Assembly: GCA_007449985.2 (NCBI GenBank)
Contig: VIIQ02000103.1
Coordinates: 124,001-188,000, forward strand
Length of the DNA: 64,000 bases
Direction of reading: 5' to 3'
Source: Desmodesmus armatus
Lineage: Eukaryota; Chlorophyta; Chlorophyceae; Sphaeropleales; Scenedesmaceae
Below the pieces are notes generated by a model. That model saw only the letters and a list, made by a program, of their open reading frames with translations. It searched no databases and was not told the origin of the DNA. The position numbers and the translations under genes were made by a program. Of the stretch, positions 12,242-24,500 are shown piece by piece. Numbering within the stretch: position 1 is the first letter of the stretch; each line of letters begins with the position of its first letter.

Positions 12242-15200
12242 TCAGATCCTGAGCCGCTTGCGTGCTGGGGTCGCCGCGACAGCGTCCAACCTATCCTCCT
12301 TCTTGAACGCCGCATCATTCCCCCACCCTTTGTCCTTGAATATCCCCTGCATCTGATGCACCTCCCGACTCAACTTCTGCTTCAACTTCTTATCCATATC
12401 ATCCATACCCCCACCAGCACCACCCCCGCCACCACCACCGCGCCCTCCTTTCCCCCCTCCTCGCTCCCCTCCTCCCGCCCCCGCTGCTGCTGCTGCCTCA
12501 GCTGCAGCAGCAGCCTTAGCTTTCTTTGGATCGAGTTCCTCATCATCGTCCCCTTCACCGTAATCTGCCATGGTAGGGAAGCACTCCATGTATGCGTCGT
12601 CTGCAAAGCCCTTGAGGGCTGAGGAGCTGGCGCCTGCCGCACCTGGCTTGGTGCTGACACGCCACTTGGGCTGCTCCTGCGCTGGCTGGGCAACCTGCAG
12701 GCAGACAGTGGATGGGTGTTTGCGTACATGAGTGGGTGCTAGGCGAACGCTTGAGTCAGCGAGGGGGCAAAGTATGTGCAGCAGCAAAGAACCTGTGAGG
12801 GCAGAAGCTGCATGCTGTCGACAACATTCAAGCGTGAACTTGCACAACTCCCTCGCCACACAACCGGCGCCATGCCAGGACGATGAGCCGCTATGCAGTG
12901 TTGGACACTGTTCACTGCCACGATGTGTGGTGTGGGGCGCCATGGCAAAGTCCAGGCACCACTCGTACAGTAGCTCTGGTACGAAGTGTTGAAACCCCAT
13001 CGCGGCCCACCACCACCAAACCCCACGGCACAACATGCCCCCCCCCCCCCCCCCCAAAAACCCACCCCCCGGTCACTCTCACCTGCGCATACGCTGCCTG
13101 TCCATACGCCTGCTGCTGCTGCTGCTGCCAGTCCCCCTGCTGCTGCCACCCCGCCTGCTGCTGCTGGTAGTAGTCCCAAGCAGCACCACCTGGTGCCGGG
13201 TAGCCGGGGTACCCCTGCATCTGCTGCTGCATCTGCTGCTGCTGCCGCTGCTTCTGCCCCGGCAGCTCCCCTTCCTCTATATCCATGTCAACATCACCCC
13301 CCTCATTGCCACCAGGAGGGGGTGGGGGCAGCTGCATATCCCCTTGGTGATCCTGGTTCTCAAACAGACCCTCAGCACGCCTGCAGGGGTGGCGGACACA
13401 CGAAAACTATGTTATTTGTGATGTTTGTGTAGTCCTTACAGCTTGCTGCTACAAGCCGTGGGTGGGGGATGCACACCCTGCACGCCCTAACACATAGGCG
13501 CTGTGCAGCGCTCCTAGTATGGAGAGGGACATGGCATGATGCTCCTTCAATGTTGGGAAAGACACAGCTTCCAGCTGATCACCAGACACTGACAGTGACG
13601 GCCATGTTGCCAGACAGCAGCACAGCCCCACAGCCAGGCAGCATGCAAACCACCCCAGGATCGCGCATGCATGCATCCTCTCCCCGCACGATAGCACATA
13701 CAAACACCCCCACCACAGCCACCACCTTCATCTCTCAGCCAGCAGCTGATCTGACCCACCTGCCCCCCCCCCCACACACACACACAAACATCCTTGGATG
13801 GTGAGATGGTTGATGCATTGGCTGGATGCACTCCCTGTGTCAACACACACAAGCGCAGCACACATGTATGGTCTGACCCACCTGCCCGCCCCTCCTTCTT
13901 CTGTGGGAGTGCTGGTGCATAGTCAGTGCCAGCATCACCAAAGATGTCATCATCATCTACATCACCTCCTGCTGCTGCTGCTGCCGCTGCTCCTGCTGCT
14001 GCCAGTCCTGGCTGCTGTGCTGCTGCTGGTGCTGTGAGCGCTGCCTGACCCTTCAACACAAGCTGGCCATGTGCCTGTAAGAGCAGCAGTAAACAGCAGG
14101 CGACAGGCAGGAAACAGCAGCAGCAACACAATGAAATGTGCACAGCACGAGCTCATGTCAAGCAAGACGGCACCGCTTGTACAAGCCGCATACCGCATGT
14201 TTAAGCTGCACCTGCAGCAACAGGTGCTGTGACGCTACAGAAGAAAGGACCCCAGACTCAACACCACATGCCCCACAGCCCGCTGCTCCTTTGCATACCA
14301 TACACACTGCAGGGGGGCCATTGCGTGCTGGCACCGCTTGTACAAGCTGCTTGCTGCATGCTGAGGCTGCACTTGCAGCAATAGGTGCTGTAACAATACA
14401 GAGAACAGTACTCACAACCCTACAGACTACTGCTCCTTCACATACACCTAAGGGGTGTCACTGCGCGCTGCTGCTGCTGCTGCTGCTCACCTGCCCGTCT
14501 GCTGGTGCTGCTGGGTTGACGCCAGAGAGGATGCTGCGGATGTACTGGCTGTCACGCGCACTGCGCTTGCCACCCTTGGCTGCACAGCACAGCACAGCAT
14601 GGCACATCACCAAACATGTCAGCTACAGCAATACACCACTGAGCAGGCTTGCTTGCACACTTGTGGTTTCAACAGCTAAGTTGTAAACAAACAAAACTAG
14701 ACACTGCGCCAAAGCCTTGCACTGGTGCACGTCCACCGCCAGCAGCATATCACAGCGCAGCATAGCATAGTGCTGCAGGTACTGCTGCTATTGCGGACCC
14801 CCACCTGACGTCTGGTTGATGTATCCCATGATCTTGCTGACGCGCTCCAGCAGCCCACTGTCAGGCACAGCTGACGCAACATCCTGAAGCATGAGGCAGC
14901 ATGAGGCAGCAGTGCACACACAGATTTGTGAGGGCACACTCTCTCAGGATTTCTGATTAGCGTTCTCAGATGCAGAAACAGGCTTCTTGCATATGGGTTG
15001 TGGCATGGTGGCAACAGCTGTGTACTGCAAACAGAGGGACCAACCATACACAGCAGCAGCTGACACAGACATCTCAGCCACCCAATCCCCACATCCCAAA
15101 CACCCCAATGCTCACGTGCATATTCTATATGTATGTACCAACACAAACTCTGCCTTCCCTTCCTCCATCCCAGATCCCCCGTTATGCACCCCCCCCCCAA

Positions 15201-17763
15201 TCCGCCCAACCCACCCTCACTCTCCGTCCCCTAAACCCAATCCCCTCATTATGCATACCAGTAATGCCCCCCCCCCCCCCAAGCCACCCCCTACCTGCAC
15301 TACAGGGCAGTCCGCCTGAGTGTGGTTGGCACATCACTGCAGCCGTCACCAACCTCGATCTCCAACCCACCCTCTCACTCTGTGTCTTCTAACCCCTCGT
15401 TATGCACCCCTCTAATGGCCCCCGCCCCAATCCAACCTACCTGCACAACAGGGCAGTCTGCCTTGGACCGCCTGAGTGTGGTTGGCACATCGCTGCAGCC
15501 GTCACCAAACTCAAATACAAAGGCAGTCCTGCGCGGCTGGAACATCTCCCGCACCAACGCCCTGCTGCCGTTCTGCGGCCTGAATACTGCACTGTACACT
15601 GACCGGCCCAAGGGGGTCGCGAACTTCACCGCGAGCTTCTGCGCTGCTGCTGTTGCTTCTGCCACTGCTGCTGCTGCTGCTGCCGTCGCTGCCGCGCTGC
15701 CGCCGCCATCGCTGCCGGTTGACTTGAGTTTCTGTCGCTCTTGGTTGAGCAGGGCATAGTCCAGCCCCTTCACCAAGTGTGTGTGGGCGATGTCTCCTCC
15801 CAGGAACTTGGACTGCTCTGTAAGCAGCACACAGCACACACAGCACACAGCACAACACACAAGATCAAAAAAGGCACAGCACGCAAAGCACAGCACAGCA
15901 CAGCACAGTGGAACTCATCACAGCATCCTCACTTGATGTTATTTTGGGCCGCCAGTGCCTGTGCAGTTCCGAAGCAAGCACGCAAGCAGGAACAGGGAAT
16001 GCCCACTGACCTAGACAAAGGTCCTTTAGTTGGCTTGGGCCAAATTGCCCCCTGTGACTACGCTGTTGCCCAACACAGGCTTGTTCAAGCCTGTCTTGGG
16101 GAGCAGCGTGGTCACATGGGAATTCAGGCCAAGCCAACTACAGGACCCTTTGGCATACCCCCTAAACCCTAGTGGAGATGACCGCCCAACGGTGAAAGTA
16201 TTCACTTGAACACCCCCCTCATCGATTTTGAGTTGTGTGCAACAGGAGTAGATGCCCAGCGGAAAAGCTTCCCCTTGCTACTGCAGATCTGAGCCCAACT
16301 GATACTGTGGTGGCTGCAGGTTGCTGCTGACCCCGCATGCTGTTTCCTCCACTGTTGTCTGCTGTTGTGTTCACCAGTCCACCCCTCTGCTCAAGTACAG
16401 TGTGATGGGCGAGTGCTGCTGCCTGTGCTGCTGCCCCCTCAGGGGGTTTGCAGCTGTCTGGTGCTGTCCCCCCAGTCCACACCCTCTGCTCAACCCCCTC
16501 TGCTCCACAATGGTGAGGCTCTCAAGTGCTGAGGGCCCCAGGCCCATGGATACTGCCCTGTCTGAGTCGACGCCGCTACCCATAGAGCAATCACTGTGTG
16601 CTGCGGACTATTGCTGATGTCCCCTGCTGAAGAACGTATGTTCAACCCTCTGCTGACCTATGGTGCGGCATTTGGGTGCTGTTGGCCCCAAGCCCTGGCT
16701 ACAGCCCTGTCCATACGCGACCCCACTACTCAACTATAGAGCAACCATTGTGTGCTGCAGCTTGTTGCTGCTACCCCCTGCTGGTGAAACATCAACCCCT
16801 CTGCTGCTGAAGCTCTTGAGTGCTGTGGGCTCCACGCCCCCCGCTACCACCATGTTCAATGTGACCCCGTTTGCTCAACATAACCACATTGCTGAACAAC
16901 ACAGCCTCTATTGAGTGCTGCAGCCTGTACTGCTGCAGTTTGCTGAAATTCCCCAGTCCACCGCTGTGCTCACCTATGGTGAGGCTCTTGAGTGCTGTAG
17001 GCCCCAGTCCCCTAGCTGCCAGCTCCTGCTCAGCATCAGCAAAGTCAATGTTGAGACCATCACGGCGCTCCTTGGCACGGTCCCTGCAGCAGTTATTTTT
17101 ATTGGTGCAGCAGCAGCAGCAGCAGGTGGTGGGGTGTGAGTGACCAGTGGGTTTCAATTGCCTGCAAGTCAAGAAGGGGTTCTCCGCCATTGGGGTGTTA
17201 CGCTGTGAGAAACAGCTGAGTACCCTGACGCGCTTATGGTACAGATGAGGTGCTTTTTAAAGCAGCGAGAGGCACTTGAGTGGGTTGCAGTGCAGGGAAG
17301 TAGTGGGTCATGGCCTGTTGCTGGCCATATGCAACAGCTGTGGCAGTAGCCCCGTCCAGATGGAAGTCGTTGGTTTGCCGTCCCCTGCATGTGTTGGGAT
17401 GTCTCTGCATGTAACAAAACGTGGCTGTACTGCTCAGGGGATGCATGTCCATATGCTACACTACTCCATGCAACATGGATGGAGCCCACACCTCATGACA
17501 TACCTATACAGCTCAACCTCATTTGCCTCTTTCTCCTTGTCCCCTGCCGCTCCCGGCTTTCCCGGACGCTTGGGATGCGGCTTTTTGAACTTCTTATCCC
17601 TATCGGGGTCTGCTGGGGCCTTGGGCCTAGGGTGCTTGAAGCTGCTGCTGCTGTCTTTCTGCTGCTGGCTCCCAGCTCCTGATGAAGCTGTGCGAGGAGT
17701 GGTCAAGAGCGCTTTGAAGTCCGAGTTTCTCAGGGGAGTGGCTCCGGTCCATGAGTCCCCCAT
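12242..17763 (-). CDS. IK: RED/IK spliceosome-associated protein
   Basis: RED (IK, SMU-2 homologue) is a spliceosome B-complex protein that partners SMU1. Exons on the minus strand: 17504-17763, 16974-17083, 15441-15817, 14805-14883, 14491-14579, 13882-14074, 13083-13380, 12242-12694 (about 619 residues). Family blocks occur in order: N-terminal LRNSDFKALLTTPRTASS; YRDRAKERRDGLN across the exon 1/2 join; SKFLGGDIAHTHLVKGLDYA; LGRSVYSAVF; DVPTTLRRSKADCP; the KIMGYINQ helix; DDIFGDAGTDYAP; AYMECFP and DPKKAKA near the end. Phases agree at every join except exon 6 to 7, where one base is out of register. Either a small exon is missed between 13381 and 13881 or there is an indel. Q/P-rich exon 7 and Ala/Gly-rich exon 8 come from CAG/CCG runs. 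Introns 2 and 3 contain degenerate copies of the preceding exon ends. Confidence 0.9.
14169..14470. repeat. ~163-bp tandem duplication in IK intron 5
   Basis: Two copies start at CACCGCTTGTACAAGC (about 14170 and 14333). They share GCTGCAC.TGCAGCAA.AGGTGCTGT and the later CATACAC motif, ending next to the exon 5 donor. Confidence 0.7.
15206..15356 (-). repeat. Degenerate copy of IK exon 3 3' end in intron 3
   Basis: This is similar to 15362-15520, which spans the real 3' end of exon 3, its donor and the intron start. The copy reads like GDGCSDVPTTLRR but has lost about eight bases (TCCAAGGC) after the RR codons. It therefore shifts frame and stops at once, although a CAG|GTAGGG donor-like site remains. 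It is a partial tandem duplication rather than a usable exon. Confidence 0.75.
16310..16973 (-). repeat. Tandem degenerate copies of IK exon 2 end in intron 2
   Basis: The exon 2 block encoding GLGPTALKSLTI recurs in decayed form at about 16503-16560 (GLGPSALESLTI), 16656-16705 and 16801-16850, with about 145-172 bp spacing. Each copy is followed by intron-like sequence (CCCCTCTGCT, GTGTGCTGCAG). A fourth, weaker copy may lie near 16310-16400. Donor dinucleotides are altered in the copies. Direct splicing of 16974 to 15817 keeps the phase and restores the family sequence, so the copies are not needed. Confidence 0.75.
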
Positions 17764-18157
17764 TGAGCTACCTTTAAATTTGCTGCTTGGTTGGATGTGA
17801 TGGCTATGAATGTAGGAAAAGCGACGAAGGACACTTGTTTAGGGCCGGGAAACAGAGTTTCAAACTATACTCACGAGCCAACAGATGAGTCAGAGCCGTG
17901 TAGGCCCACCTTCAGGGACATGATCAGATGGTTAGTAAACCTGTTTGTTATGGTGGTGTGCAGTAAGCAGATCTGAGGGTTGCAAAGGAAGCATCGAATG
18001 TACCTCACCAAACCCTGCCCATGCCCTCAACAGTGACCCTACCTCTAGTACCTCCTAGGTGCCCCTGGTGACACTGAACCAGCACAGTGCTAGAGTGCTA
18101 GAGGAGGAGTGCTAGTCCTGTTGCTGTTGATGCAATCCTCCCTGCCCCAATCCTGAC
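17764..18157. promoter_or_regulatory. Divergent promoter region IK / nucleotidyltransferase
   Basis: 394 bp separate the two start codons, which point away from each other, so both core promoters and 5' leaders must lie here. No clear TATA box is visible. The position is inferred only from gene layout. Confidence 0.5.
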
Positions 18158-18566
18158 ATGTTACAGCGCACATGCAGCTTGAGATCAATCCTCAGCAGCT
18201 TGTGCCGCTCAGCAGGGATCAGCCAGGCTGGTGCTGCAACAGCAGAGCAACCAACGTGCAGTGCCTGCGTCGCTGCTGTGGGCAGCAGCAGCAGCAGCAG
18301 CAGCAGTGCAACAGCAGCACTCAACCAGCAGCAGCAGCTATGGGGGCAGCAGCACCAGCATCTGCTGCTTCACCAGCTGTCTGCTGCTGCCAGTCGATCG
18401 GCATTCCGGTTGCCACACCACCATCAGGCAGCTGCTGTGTTTCAGTGCAGTGCTGCCTACCACAGCAAAGCTAGAAAAGCTGACAGATATCAGCCGGCAA
18501 TCGAGCCTCTGAGCAGCAGTGAGACAGGACCCTCCGCCGCCACCGCCACTGCGGATACCACCACAG

Positions 18567-18597
<31 letters not shown>

Positions 18598-21500
18598 CAG
18601 GAAACACAGCAGTAGCAGAAGTAACAGGAAAAGCAGCAGGCATGCCGCTCACCAGCACAGAGATGCCCCAGAAGCCACCATCAGCCCTGCTGCAGAACCC
18701 TCCAGCAGCAGCAGCAGCCAGCCTTGGCCAACCCCTGCTGCAAGCCCCTCTAGCAGTGAAAGCAGCAGCAGCAGCAGCAGCAGCAGTAGTGAAAGCAGCA
18801 GCAGCAGCAGCAGCAGCAGACAGCCTTGGCAAGCCCCTGCTGCAGGCCCCTCCACCACCACCACCAGCAGCAGCAGCAGCAACACCAGCAGTAGCCAGCC
18901 TTGGCCACCCCCTGCTGCAAGCCGCAGAGCACGGCAGCACAAGGCCCTAGCAGCAGCAGCACAGCGCATGGAGACAAGTGAAGCACACAGCAGCAGCAGC
19001 AGCAGCAGCACTGCTTGTCCTCAGGAAGGGCCTGACCTGACCCCTGTGTCTGGCATGTTGGCAGCTGCAGTCGACAGGTGGCGCACCACCGCAGATACCA
19101 CCAACAGCACCTCCAACAGCAGCAGCAGCAGCAGTAGTGACGACGACAGCAGCAGCAGAGACAGCAGCAGCAGCAGCAGCAGTAGAGGCGGCCGTGCGCC
19201 GCTGTCCAGTATGCTTGCAGCAGCAGCGCAGCGCCTGGAGGCGTCACCGGAGGCTGTCGGCACCAGCCGCCACCTGCGGGCGCTGCGCAGTGGCAGCAAT
19301 GGCGGCAGCAGTGTTGGCAGCAGTGGCAGCAATGGCGGCTCCCCTGAAGCCCACAAGAGGTATAGCCTGCCGCCTTATACTGCTGACCAGCAGCAGCAGC
19401 GGATGCTGGCCAAAGCTATAGCGGTGATTGACCGGTGAGTGGGGAGGGAGGGGGGTAGGGGGGTGAGAAGAAGGGGGGTGGGGAGGGAGGATCGAACAAG
19501 GTACGGAGTGTGAGAATCAGGTGGGTGCAGGGATGCTGGTGTGCTCTGGGCTTGCGCCCCACCACTCGTTCTCCAGTGTCAAACACTGCTCAATCACCAA
19601 ACATGGGCATGATGCCCTACCTACTCACTCTCGTGCATCAACCCCCTGTCGTGCAGGTGGGGGTGCTTGCAGCCACGGCTCCCTCACCGCTAGCCACTGT
19701 GTCAGCTTAGCGGCCAGTTCAAAATTGTTGATCAACCCTTCCCCCTTTCATGTTCCTTCCCCCCTGCCCCACATGATGTCCCACTGCCCACCTACAGTCT
19801 ACATGCTCATGGCTTCTGTGCCTCATCACTGGTGGTGGTATCACTGTGAAAGCATCATCATTGAGCAGGGCATGTGCTTGTCCTGCTCCACTTTTGCCCA
19901 CCCCCAACCACATCAACATCCACTCTGATAACATTGTCCCCCTACCACTCAACACCTTCCGTCCTTGCCCCCCCCCTCTCAACTGCAGGCTGCGTGCTCA
20001 TGGTTTCAGTGCCTTCATCGCTGGTGGTTGGGTGCGTGACGTGTACCTGGCCCGGCGTGCTGCAGACATTGACATTGCCACCAGTGCTGACCCCTACAGG
20101 GTGAGGGGCATATTCAGGGGGGACTCAGTCAAGGACCTGCCACGCACAACTGTCAAGCTCACACACCAGGGGGAGGTGAGGATGGGGCTGGAGCAAGGGG
20201 GGGGGGGGAGCGTGTGTGTGTGTGGGGGGGGGGGGCTGCAGATGGAGAAAGCTGGAAGATGCCGGGAGGGGGGGGGGGGGGGAGGGGGGCGGCTGAGGAA
20301 AAGAGAGCAGAAGAGAGGGGGGTTGAGAAAGGCAGAAGTGTGGTGGGCTTAGCGGGGGGGGGGGGGATTTTCAGGGGGGACTCAGTCAAGGACCTGCCAC
20401 GTACGACCGTCAAGCTCACACACCAGGGGGAGGTGAGTGCAAGGGGTGGTGGTGGGTGGGTGGGGGAGATATGGCAGGAGAGGGGGGAAAGACAGCTAGG
20501 GGGGAGGGAAGGAGGGTGCTGTGTAGGGGGCGCATTCTGTGTGGTCCTGTGAGGTGCTGTGTGGTCCTGTGAGGCAGTCAAGGATATGCCATGCACAACC
20601 GTCAAGCTCGTACATCAGGGGGGGGGGCAGCTGATGTTGATGTGTTGATGCAGGTTTGCACCTTGACTGCACCAAGCATCAGCGTGTCAGGCCCTCTTGT
20701 AAACCCTCCAGAGAGATGTGGGTTCAGAAAGCGATGGATGGGGGTTGCCGTGTCAGCTTCAAACCCATATCTCACCATGTTGCTGCCACTGGTGCTACTG
20801 CTGCTGCTGCTGTGCAGGTGTTTGAGTTGAGTTTCTTCAAGGGTGTGAGCAGGACCTCCAGCCTATTCAGTGTGGGCATGGACGCAGGTGGGACAGGAAG
20901 GGTTGTATGTTGGGGGGGGGGCTTGGGGTGCCGTTGGCATGTGTGCGTGTGAGTAGAGGAAGGGGGGGGGGGCAGCAGCAAGGGGTAGGACAGGAGGGGT
21001 GGATTGATCATTTGAACACATGTGTGTAGGAGGGGGGGGGGGCAGCAGGGGCACACTTCTGAAGGGTGGCAGCATCAACATGTTGGTGTGTTGGTGTGAC
21101 GGTACCAGGCAGGTAAATAACATGGTGGTGGGGGGCAGCACATGCCCCTGCATCAGCTCCTCCAGGGCTTCTTCCCCCTGCTCCTGCCCCTCTCCCCCTT
21201 TGTCAGTCTCACATTCGCCCCTCTCGTTGGTCTACCCTGCCCCCTCTCACTCCTCTCCCTCCCCACCATGTTGTCAGTTCACCATTACGCAACCCCTCTA
21301 CTACGACCCAGCCACAATCGAAGTCCTTGACTTCATAGGGAATGTCCCAGACGCCCTGTCCCGCACCCAGCGCTTCACACCGTATGGAAGACTCTTCTCT
21401 CTTTACCTCATGTCGTCTGCATATCACATACACAAGTCTCCCCACCTCGCACACACCCTGCACATTCTCTCACCCGAGCACATACACCTGCCCCCCCCCC

Positions 21501-24500
21501 CCCCCGCCCTCGCGCCTTTATTCCTTGTTCCAGCGTGTCGTGATTTCACCATCAACGCCCTCTACTACGACCCAGCCACGAAGGAAGTCCTCAATTTTGT
21601 GGAGGGTGTCCCAGACGCCCTGTCCCGCACCCTGCGCCATTTGGTGCATTCGTCTCTGACTTTCTCTCTACATATCATACACACCTGCACACTCTCTCAC
21701 TCAAGCGCACATGCCTGCCGCCCCTTTTTTTGCCGCCTTATGTTCTTCGTTTCAGCGTGTCGTGACTTCACCATCAACGCCCTCTACTATGACCCAGCAA
21801 CAAACGAAGTCCTCGATTTTGTGGGTGGTGTCCCAGACGCCCTGTCCCGCACCCTGCGCCTCACAAACGATGACCCCAAGCGCCTGGCAGACGACCCCCT
21901 GCGTGTGCTGAGGGCGGTGCGGTTTGCTACTGTTTTGGGACTGAAGCTGGCCCCTGGAACTGCCCTTGCGTTGCGGCAGCATGCGGACATGTGCTCTATG
22001 AATGCAGGTAGGGGGGGGGGGGTTGGCCTGAGGGGGGGGTGCCGGGGGGCCTGGGGGGGGGGGGGGGGGGGGGGGGGGGGCTGTCTTGAGTATAGGACCC
22101 CCTGCGTGTGCTGAGGGCGGTCAGGTTTGCGACTGTGTTGGGGCTGAAGCTGGCGCCTGGGACTGCCCTTGCGTTGCGGCAGCATGCAGATATGTGCTCT
22201 ATGAATGCAGGTAGGCGGGGCAAGGATTTGAGGGCGCGTGTGTGTGTGTGGAGGGGGGGGGCGGTTGTCGCTCTTTTTAGCAGTGGGGCCTAGGAATAGA
22301 GGGAGAGCGGGAGGTTCCACTGTGTTGGGGCTGAAGCTGGCGCATGGGCCTGCAATTGCTTTACGGCAGCATGCGGATATGTGCTTTTTGAATGCAGGTA
22401 GGCCTGGGGGGGGGGCATTGTGGGGGTGGGGGGTGTGTGGATGTTTGTGTCCTACAGCTGTGTTAGCACAGGGATCACTTGTGTAGCTAGCATACTATGA
22501 GCATGCAAGTCACATGCAAGCATGTGTGAGGGAAATGCAAGCATGTGTGAGGGTTCCCATGGTGCATTCACTAATGTTGCTCTTGCTTGAAAGGCATGTG
22601 TCACTAACACACTGAAGACGTAGGAGACACGCATCCGACGCAAAGGGTGCTACCGGGTTTCCTCTATTGCTTTCCCCACAAGGAGTGTGTGTTGCGTGTA
22701 TGTGCAGGTGTGCCGCCGCATAGGATCTGGCTGCACAGAATCGCCAAGGCTGAGGCTCATTGGTTCGACAGCATCCTACAGCAGTTACTCCCCCCCCCCC
22801 CCACCCCCACCCCCCAAACACACACAAGGACTGTCTTTTGCTGCATGGCTAATTGTGTGCATGTGCAGGTGTGCCGCCGCGTCGGATCTGGCTGGAGCTG
22901 CGCAAACTCGCCAAGGCTGAGGCTCAACAGCCCGGCTCCTGGCCCCACGCACTCAAACTCAGCTTCCACCTAGGGCTACTGCCACACCTCTTCCCTTGGC
23001 TGCAGCAGCAGCAGCAGCACACAAACAACACCACCAGCAGCAGCAGCAGTGGGAAGGGAGTGCAACAGCAGCAGCAGCAGCAGCAGCAGAGTGCTGCAGT
23101 GATAGATCCCTTTGGGTATGGGATCAGCATACCAGGCAGCAAGGGCAGCAGCAGCAATGGGGGTGGTGGTGGGGTCAGTAGCGGGGGTAAGGCTGTGTTG
23201 GTGGCAGAGCGGCTCAGTAAGCTGTGGCAGCAGCAGCAGCAGCAGCAGGATGCGGTTGGGGCAGCGGAGGGCATCCCGCTGCCGCTGCTGGTTGCTGCGA
23301 CTGTTCACCCGTCTGCTGAGAGCTTTGCAGCTGCTGAGCCATATGTGAGTGGGGGGGGCTCAAGGGTCAACTGCACAGCAATTGAACAGTACAGTACAAT
23401 GTATAATATAGTGACCGTACATTCAGAGTACAGTAGATGTACAGTACAGTCATAGTGCATTCAAGGTGCTGTACTGTATAGTGTGGTACGGTACAGCATG
23501 TCGGTACAGCAGGGTTGTCATAGTGGTGCAAGGCAGCTGAGAGCGGTTGCAGCCATGAGGCGTGCAATCAGCCTTGCTTCACGTGAGCAGAAGATCGTCT
23601 GTGGAGATCTCAAGGAGGCGATCTGCACAGACGATCTTCTGCACATGTGATGCAAGGCTGGTTGCACCTGTCATAGCTGCGGCTGCAACTGCTCTCACCT
23701 GCCCTGCATCATGAGGATGTGGTTTGCAGCCCCTTATTTTCAAGATGCTTCTAACATTGACGTGCACTCTTTTACTTAACTCCTTATGCTCGTACACGCC
23801 GTCCGCTTCGCTCCTGTGTCTTGCATACATGCGTTCATGTCCTGTCGGCATGTCTGCTTAGTTGCAGCAGTAATCCTTGACAGCTAGGGCCGCCAGACTG
23901 AGGCTGCTGTCAACCCCTGGTCATTTTATAGCCCAGCCCCTTGCTCAGCTGTTATATGTTGCCGTCAACTGGTGATAAACCTCACTTGTGCCCTCTATGT
24001 TCATGCTGTAGAAGCATGCCATGCTGTGCTGTGCCGTGCTGTGCTGTGTCCCGCTCTGCAGCTGCAGCAGCTGTTCCCTGACAGTCAGGACTGGCACACC
24101 ATACAAGCCCTCATCACTGCAACACACCTACTCAAAGGCACTACAAGCCCCGACAGCAGCAGCAGCAGCAGCAGCAGCGGCAGCAGCAGTATAGCAGGGG
24201 TCGAAGGGCCTGCTGCGGGGTGGGCTGCGTTCTACTCCCACCCTCATGCGTGGCTGGTGCTGCTGGTGCTGTCGTGTTGGATGCCTGAGGCCCTGGCAGC
24301 AGGATTCCTGAGGACACATGAGGTAAGTAAGCCCTACAGCTGAAAGGGGGGGGGGTTGGAGAGAGAGGGGTGCAGAGGAGGCCTCCTAGTGCGGGCTGTG
24401 GGTTGGTGGGGTGGGGGCTAGGACAGCATAGTGCGCACCCTTGCCCCAACGCCTCACCCTGTGTGTGGAGAGGCTTAGGGGGTTGTTGAAATGCCTGAGG

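Noticed and set aside
11660..12622. 320-codon open frame on the plus strand
   Set aside because: Its second half is antisense to the well-supported last exon of IK, and the first half has no family similarity.
15940..16010. Extra small IK exon between exons 2 and 3
   Set aside because: A possible ALAAQNNIK segment looked attractive, but its phase does not fit. Joining exon 2 directly to exon 3 completes the Glu codon and restores the family sequence.
18338..18940. 200-codon minus-strand open frame opposite the nucleotidyltransferase exon 1
   Set aside because: It is a shadow of CAG runs (poly-Ala/Gly) and has no domain or splice partners.
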